In this document: positions 33,159 to 33,818 of the stretch, piece by piece
How positions within the stretch are numbered: the first letter of the stretch is position 1
Layout: every line of letters begins with the position of its first letter
NCBI RefSeq assembly: GCF_000485595.1
Contig: NW_014577258.1
Coordinates: forward strand, 599,486 to 633,303
Reading direction: 5' to 3'
From: Priapulus caudatus
Taxonomy: Eukaryota > Priapulida > Priapulimorpha > Priapulimorphida > Priapulidae
Length of the DNA stretch: 33,818 nucleotides
The notes under the pieces: model-generated
Seen by the model: only the letters and a program-made list of their open reading frames with translations
Told to the model about the DNA's origin: nothing
Database searches by the model: none
Translations under genes and position numbers: made by a program

Positions 33159-33659
33159 GATAAGTAAAAACACACGGACACCCATGAAGAGATAAGATAA
33201 ATTTATCTATATAAAATATATATATAAAATATATATATACGGAAAATGGAATGTGTGCCTCAAAACGGGAACGAATTTTACTATAGGTTGTGGAGTAAGA
33301 AATCCAATATTTCGAAATCAGGACTGGCGTGAGTTCTCAGGCTTGTTTCTTAAGACCGGGTGCATTCCCGCACCTTGTTGTTTGTAAACCACTGAGCTAC
33401 CTACTCACTCCCGTTGCTCCCTCTCCATCTCCTGTCTTCTTCCCACACGCCGTAAATTTGCCGAAATTTCGTTGCGCGCGACTCACCATCGCGTTGCCGT
33501 GGCGACCGCTTGCAGGACATTGCTCTCGTGAGTCTGGCGAACGTGCTTCATCGCTCGCGGCTCTACAACGACGCGATCATCGTCAACAACATGGCGCTCG
33601 ACATCGCGCCAAACCTCGTCGTCATCCACTTCACGATGGCCAACGTGCTCGCCGCGAAG
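16620..33659 (+). CDS. TTC17: TTC17 (tetratricopeptide repeat protein 17), 21 exons, 3' end beyond window
   Basis: Exons: 16620-16733, 21108-21367, 22275-22383, 22635-22861, 23078-23225, 23946-24094, 24366-24532, 24727-24854, 25043-25242, 25714-25885, 26738-26815, 27810-28046, 28306-28461, 28788-28986, 30117-30360, 30789-30996, 31327-31462, 31793-31928, 32237-32474, 32884-33003, 33516-33659. They sum to 3570 nt, 1190 codons, with every junction in phase. Similarity to vertebrate TTC17 runs end to end: HWVVTEDG after a signal peptide, PYDLMGFIRQEQ, LVNLANVLHRA, LPAENKGF, IRCYERFH, STWLSVSTKNI, TSWVLQTLAALYWR, VSLANVLHRSRLYNDAIIV. TPR blocks sit near residues 205-335, 585-715 and 1103-1190. In vertebrates TTC17 has been linked to actin polymerisation and ciliogenesis, and described as an ER-resident adaptor; the signal peptide here favours the secretory pathway. 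Roughly 50 C-terminal residues should follow in an exon outside the window. Confidence 0.93.
17174..17337. mobile_element. Small MITE with 12-13 bp target duplication
   Basis: Arms of about 38 bp (agctctagtaactatagccc... at 17188 and its complement ending 17327) enclose about 65 bp. The word ctcatgtttgga lies directly outside both ends (17175-17186 and 17326-17337). A related fragment lies at 5106-5160. Confidence 0.75.
17395..18373. mobile_element. PIF/Harbinger-like non-autonomous element, TAA target duplication
   Basis: The ends GGCCAAAACAAAATATAGG and their complement are inverted, about 33 bp perfect. TAA flanks both sides. It interrupts a copy of the repeat seen intact at 540-628, which gives the pre-insertion site. 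A second element sits inside it. Confidence 0.75.
17499..18199. mobile_element. Nested inverted-repeat element
   Basis: The ends catggggccgttgtcagaaaca and ...tgtttctgacaacgggccccatg are inverted. The words cgtaagtt/cgttaacttac recur inside. It lies within the element at 17395-18373. Confidence 0.65.
19041..19219. mobile_element. Tc1/mariner-type MITE, TA target duplication
   Basis: The ends CCGTATATACTCGCGTAATA and the complement ending CATATACGG are inverted, each flanked by TA. No coding capacity. Confidence 0.75.
19460..20142. mobile_element. piggyBac-like MITE with TTAA ends
   Basis: TTAA at 19460-19463 and 20139-20142 flank inverted arms of about 140 bp (aggaataatatggccat... and its complement). 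TTAA duplication is the piggyBac hallmark. The interior has no transposase. Confidence 0.8.
20372..20440. repeat. Palindromic AT-rich stretch
   Basis: The words caataatattgtcaat and attgacaatattattg pair with each other several times. A diverged inverted relative, including cccatacacg, lies at 16998-17050. Confidence 0.55.
21108..21367 (+). CDS. TTC17: TTC17 exon 2
   Basis: Acceptor ttgttgcag, donor CCA|gtgagc, leaves phase 2. It encodes RPYDLMGFIRQEQRVELVES, the conserved helical N-terminal region, and LAGKPLTEFDLYMSTVLPLE. An antisense open frame at 21039-21533 is the shadow of this exon. Confidence 0.93.
21368..22274. other. TTC17 intron 2
   Basis: No exon. The stretch 21899-22020 is a degenerate taaccct-like run, probably an old telomere-like or satellite repeat. 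The rest shows nothing I recognise. Confidence 0.5.
22275..22383 (+). CDS. TTC17: TTC17 exon 3
   Basis: Acceptor gttgtag, donor CCT|gtaagt. It reads ELEPDCTAIIDLPFSMKAFE, close to EPDCTKILELPYSIHAFQHL of vertebrate TTC17. Confidence 0.92.
22635..22861 (+). CDS. TTC17: TTC17 exon 4: first TPR helix
   Basis: Acceptor acaaaag (weak pyrimidine tract), donor AAG|gtaaaa. It ends FFNMASFYWRMKGEAYQAIE then RRALHFAPR, the first TPR of the family. Confidence 0.92.
23078..23225 (+). CDS. TTC17: TTC17 exon 5: TPR
   Basis: Acceptor gctttcag, donor GCG|gtaagt. It reads DFALVNLANVLHRAQHSQEA then NHFTLGNVYA, a TPR pair conserved in TTC17. Confidence 0.95.
23226..23945. other. TTC17 intron 5
   Basis: It contains a gatgat-type low-complexity stretch (23338-23425) and the telomere-like array. 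The open frames across them are artefacts. Confidence 0.6.
23585..23647. repeat. Interstitial telomere-like array (CCCTAA)n
   Basis: Seven perfect ccctaa units followed by degraded ones. It lies inside a TTC17 intron with coding exons on both sides, so it is not a chromosome end. Confidence 0.9.
23946..24094 (+). CDS. TTC17: TTC17 exon 6: TPR end
   Basis: Acceptor ggttgcag, donor CAA|gtaatc. It reads LGDYNSSVLHFEHTVNIQPD then HAVLCHSKLEMALEEQH, matching the end of the first TPR block. Confidence 0.93.
24366..24532 (+). CDS. TTC17: TTC17 exon 7: charged helical region
   Basis: Acceptor ctgtacag, donor CAGT|gtgagt. It reads SLQRTLEELKEYQTKHEKWM followed by lysine/glutamine-rich sequence, a probable coiled coil. 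An internal CTG|gtgaga at 24450 resembles a donor but would break phase. Confidence 0.9.
24727..24854 (+). CDS. TTC17: TTC17 exon 8
   Basis: Acceptor atttgcag, donor AAG|gtgagc. The T left over from exon 7 plus CG gives S, then GDEQTGCRKQIKENGHVLIS. It is open in the required frame and phase-consistent. The family is poorly conserved here, so the evidence is mainly splice phase. Confidence 0.75.
25043..25242 (+). CDS. TTC17: TTC17 exon 9
   Basis: Acceptor tcattaag (no pyrimidine tract), donor CGA|gtgagt. It contains FDDPDWPSQEDCATHVRNFP and FLPAENKGF, the latter matching YFLPPENKGL of TTC17. Confidence 0.88.
25243..25713. other. TTC17 intron 9
   Basis: Unique-looking sequence. Short open frames on both strands here lack motifs or splice support. 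Confidence 0.45.
25714..25885 (+). CDS. TTC17: TTC17 exon 10
   Basis: Acceptor gcgtcgcag, donor CGA|gtaagt. It ends DFGSLLEMSKVAPEQRLKR. A hAT-like element lies immediately past the donor dinucleotide. Confidence 0.85.
25888..26345. mobile_element. hAT-like MITE inserted at a splice donor
   Basis: The element 25896-26337 has ends TAGTGTTGG and CCACTA (complement TAGTGG) and an interior rich in cgattaatcg. AAGTGCAC is duplicated at 25888-25895 and 26338-26345, the 8-bp duplication expected of hAT. An internal 46-bp direct repeat lies at 26063-26109 and 26119-26165. Confidence 0.82.
26738..26815 (+). CDS. TTC17: TTC17 exon 11
   Basis: Twenty-six codons in phase 0, acceptor cttgcag, donor CAG|gtacgc. 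It reads FLLGYVNDGNANLEEVGQRI and LSALKQ, comparable to the segment before PIWLILNEAGLYWR in vertebrates. Confidence 0.85.
26848..27525. mobile_element. pogo/Tigger-like non-autonomous element
   Basis: The ends CAGGTAGGTCC and GGACCTACCTG are inverted, and gtcgtaaaa/ttttacgac words are scattered inside, as in pogo-type elements. A 21-bp tandem duplication (tttattttttgtggtgcattg) lies near 27396-27437. The TA duplication is not clear on the left. The 163-codon open frame here is not gene-like. Confidence 0.6.
27810..28046 (+). CDS. TTC17: TTC17 exon 12: middle TPR block
   Basis: Acceptor ggttacag, donor GAG|gtgggt, 79 codons in phase 0. It reads APWLLYNLAGLYWHAAGDGR, then VPNHYADVPYTNMAALTLRA and LLSVSLAVNPYE, aligning with the middle TPRs. 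It is much richer in GC than its introns. Confidence 0.92.
28306..28461 (+). CDS. TTC17: TTC17 exon 13: middle TPR block end
   Basis: Acceptor tttccag, 52 codons. It reads PVTNYLFGNMLALQGNMSGA and then IRCYERFHM, matching the SLGNAYLALKNISGAL and IRCMQFYP motifs. The donor ATG|gttcgt is weak, but it is the one that fits phase 0 of the next exon. Confidence 0.88.
28529..28595. repeat. (TTG)n microsatellite in TTC17 intron 13
   Basis: About 20 ttg-type triplets with tgc and tta interruptions, then degenerate ttg-rich sequence to about 28720. Confidence 0.9.
28788..28986 (+). CDS. TTC17: TTC17 exon 14
   Basis: Acceptor gctgcag, donor TTTG|gtaaga, leaves phase 1. It encodes an acidic start (DDVPEEEEAG) and then cysteine-containing sequence without a motif I recognise. 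The donor with its surroundings is duplicated 22 bp downstream. Confidence 0.8.
28976..29019 (+). repeat. TTC17: Duplicated 5' splice site of TTC17 exon 14
   Basis: The 22-bp word gttagagtttggtaagagac plus at occurs twice back to back, giving donors at 28987 and 29009. A degenerate ttagaatt/gcttaga repeat continues to about 29245. The second donor would shift the frame. Confidence 0.85.
28987..30116. other. TTC17 intron 14
   Basis: Begins with the donor-derived repeat, then about 600 bp without recognisable features, then the element at 29862-30070. Confidence 0.5.
29862..30070. mobile_element. MITE with 32-bp inverted ends
   Basis: The arm caaggagttaaatataacaa... at 29862-29893 pairs with 30039-30070, with two mismatches that I see. 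Its interior shares the sequence found inverted at 4745-4848. It ends about 46 bp before the exon 15 acceptor. Confidence 0.7.
30117..30360 (+). CDS. TTC17: TTC17 exon 15
   Basis: Acceptor tttcgcag before 30117. A second acceptor, atttcag before 30135, is 18 nt on and keeps frame, so six residues are uncertain. Donor CAGA|gtaggt. It reads GCSSMESSVLPRQQLCRALY, then a Thr/Ala stretch and an acidic end. Open and phase-consistent. Confidence 0.75.
30361..30788. other. TTC17 intron 15
   Basis: A degenerate gttaagagttaga repeat lies near its start (30395-30450), just past the donor. Nothing else is recognised. Confidence 0.5.
30789..30996 (+). CDS. TTC17: TTC17 exon 16: acidic tract
   Basis: Acceptor cctacag, donor CAG|gtaaca. 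It encodes ESL, eight Asp codons (a GAT repeat ending in GAC), then a long Glu/Asp-rich stretch and SPVNEEMLTEPIQ. Vertebrate TTC17 is basic to mixed here, so the tract is lineage-specific as far as I can tell. Confidence 0.8.
30997..31326. other. TTC17 intron 16
   Basis: No recognisable feature. Confidence 0.5.
31327..31462 (+). CDS. TTC17: TTC17 exon 17
   Basis: Acceptor ttgacag, donor CCAG|gtagtc, leaves phase 1. It reads PAPVGILQRAAVESDGLLHL then SSRDYAPARMPG, comparable to KKRDYQRLGWPS of vertebrates. Confidence 0.8.
31575..31688. repeat. AT/TATG microsatellite in TTC17 intron 17
   Basis: Alternating atatat with tatgta and ctat units. Palindromic in places. Confidence 0.9.
31793..31928 (+). 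CDS. TTC17: TTC17 exon 18
   Basis: Acceptor attctcag, donor CAA|gtaggt. It reads SDCSKLKQVNIKKFASTWLS then VSTKNIK, clearly the LKLRWVELTAIVSTWLAVSSKNI block of TTC17. Confidence 0.93.
32030..32246 (+). repeat. TTC17: Tandem array of 3' splice sites before TTC17 exon 19
   Basis: The unit, 44-47 bp, contains attggtggttttt, then cagcatacacg, then acgtcacatgccg. Copies place an AG acceptor immediately before 32099, 32146, 32190 and 32237; the last is the real exon start. A partial copy lies near 32030. Confidence 0.88.
32237..32474 (+). CDS. TTC17: TTC17 exon 19
   Basis: Acceptor tttttttcag (the last of four tandem copies), donor AAG|gtagta. It reads IHDHVDFAEDIGDVTPQQPL, then SALMFDHLSGISGRAQLAY and LKEVLQMLGG, matching EHIDFATPIQQPAMEPLC and LDHLHGVSNRASLHYTGE. 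Confidence 0.93.
32475..32883. other. TTC17 intron 19 with (TC)n
   Basis: It starts with a gta triplet run at the donor (32475-32490) and contains a (TC)n run of about 40 bp (32582-32625). Antisense Arg-Glu open frames are artefacts of that run. Confidence 0.8.
32884..33003 (+). CDS. TTC17: TTC17 exon 20: C-terminal TPR
   Basis: Acceptor cttgcag, donor AAG|gtacgg, 40 codons. It reads TSWVLQTLAALYWRVQGRAT then IDCLRQALHHAPRH, near-identical to the vertebrate C-terminal TPR. Confidence 0.95.
33114..33240. repeat. (AT)n microsatellite in TTC17 intron 20
   Basis: About 20 at units (33114-33156) followed by tataaaatatatat repeats to about 33240. Confidence 0.9.
33516..33659 (+). CDS. TTC17: TTC17 exon 21: C-terminal TPR
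   Basis: Acceptor gcttgcag, donor AAG|gtaggt, 48 codons. It reads DIALVSLANVLHRSRLYNDA then NMALDIAPNLVVIHFTMANV. The donor is followed by four further tandem copies of itself, leaving the used site uncertain. Confidence 0.9.
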
Positions 33660-33812
33660 GTAGGTCTACGTGCTTCGTGGGGGGAGGGGGTTGCAGCAAA
33701 GGTAGCTCTACGTGCTTCGTGGGGGGAGGGGGTCGCCGCGAAGGTAGGTCTACGTGCTTCGTGGTGAAGGTAGGTCTACGTGCTTCGTGGTGAAGGTAGG
33801 TCTACGTGCTTC
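33651..33812 (+). repeat. TTC17: Tandem array of 5' splice sites after TTC17 exon 21
   Basis: Five copies of aag|gtaggtctacgtgcttcg (one with gtagct). Donors fall at 33660, 33702, 33744, 33770 and 33796, so spacing is 42, 42, 26 and 26 bp. Copies 2 and 3 also repeat the last exon codons. The array runs to the window edge. Confidence 0.9.
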
Positions 33813-33818
33813 ATAGGG

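Noticed and set aside
33651-33812. CRISPR-like direct repeats at the window end
   Set aside because: Units are contiguous with no unique spacers and derive from a eukaryotic splice donor.

Overview
This is eukaryotic nuclear DNA, most likely from a bilaterian invertebrate. Genes are split into short exons of about 40-260 bp with GT...AG introns. Introns are full of small DNA-transposon remnants, foldbacks and microsatellites, and there is an interstitial TTAGGG-type array. I cannot name the species. Two gene families are recognisable, both on the + strand: an FKBP6-like gene (inactive FKBP/TPR co-chaperone) and TTC17 (tetratricopeptide repeat protein 17). I see no RNA gene, CRISPR array, virus or transposase/reverse-transcriptase coding region.

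Left part, 1-14.3 kb. FKBP6 sequence occurs twice. Copy 1 (835-3431) has six exons that join into one uninterrupted frame covering the FKBP domain and the TPRs, but it lacks both ends. Its right edge abuts a nested block of inverted repeats (3431-4690). Copy 2 (about 8094-11878) repeats the same exons and introns. Nearly every exon is broken by one- or two-base changes, mostly extra bases, and introns are as scarred as exons. Copy 2 sits in the more complete gene context: two upstream exons (5013-5087, 7956-8078) and three clean downstream exons (12217-12316, 12582-12708, 14234-14272, ending in TGA). The simplest reading is a duplicated segment whose second copy is unpolished long-read sequence (gap fill or haplotig). 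A real tandem duplication with a decayed copy is the alternative.

Right part, 16.6-33.8 kb. TTC17 starts at 16620 with a signal peptide. Twenty-one exons, traced by splice sites, phase and family similarity, total 3570 nt, or 1190 codons with no stop. The last exon(s) lie beyond the window. TPR blocks lie at roughly residues 205-335, 585-715 and 1103-1190, with a charged helical stretch, an intermediate region and a strongly acidic stretch between them.

The most interesting signals are repeats built on splice sites. There are four tandem copies of the 3' splice site before exon 19, five tandem copies of the 5' splice site after exon 21 and two copies of the 5' splice site after exon 14. A hAT-like element also inserted at intron position +3 of a donor, whose 8-bp target duplication preserved the donor sequence. 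Intron 1 of TTC17 is a nest of elements with identifiable TA, TAA, TTAA and unusually long 12-bp target duplications.
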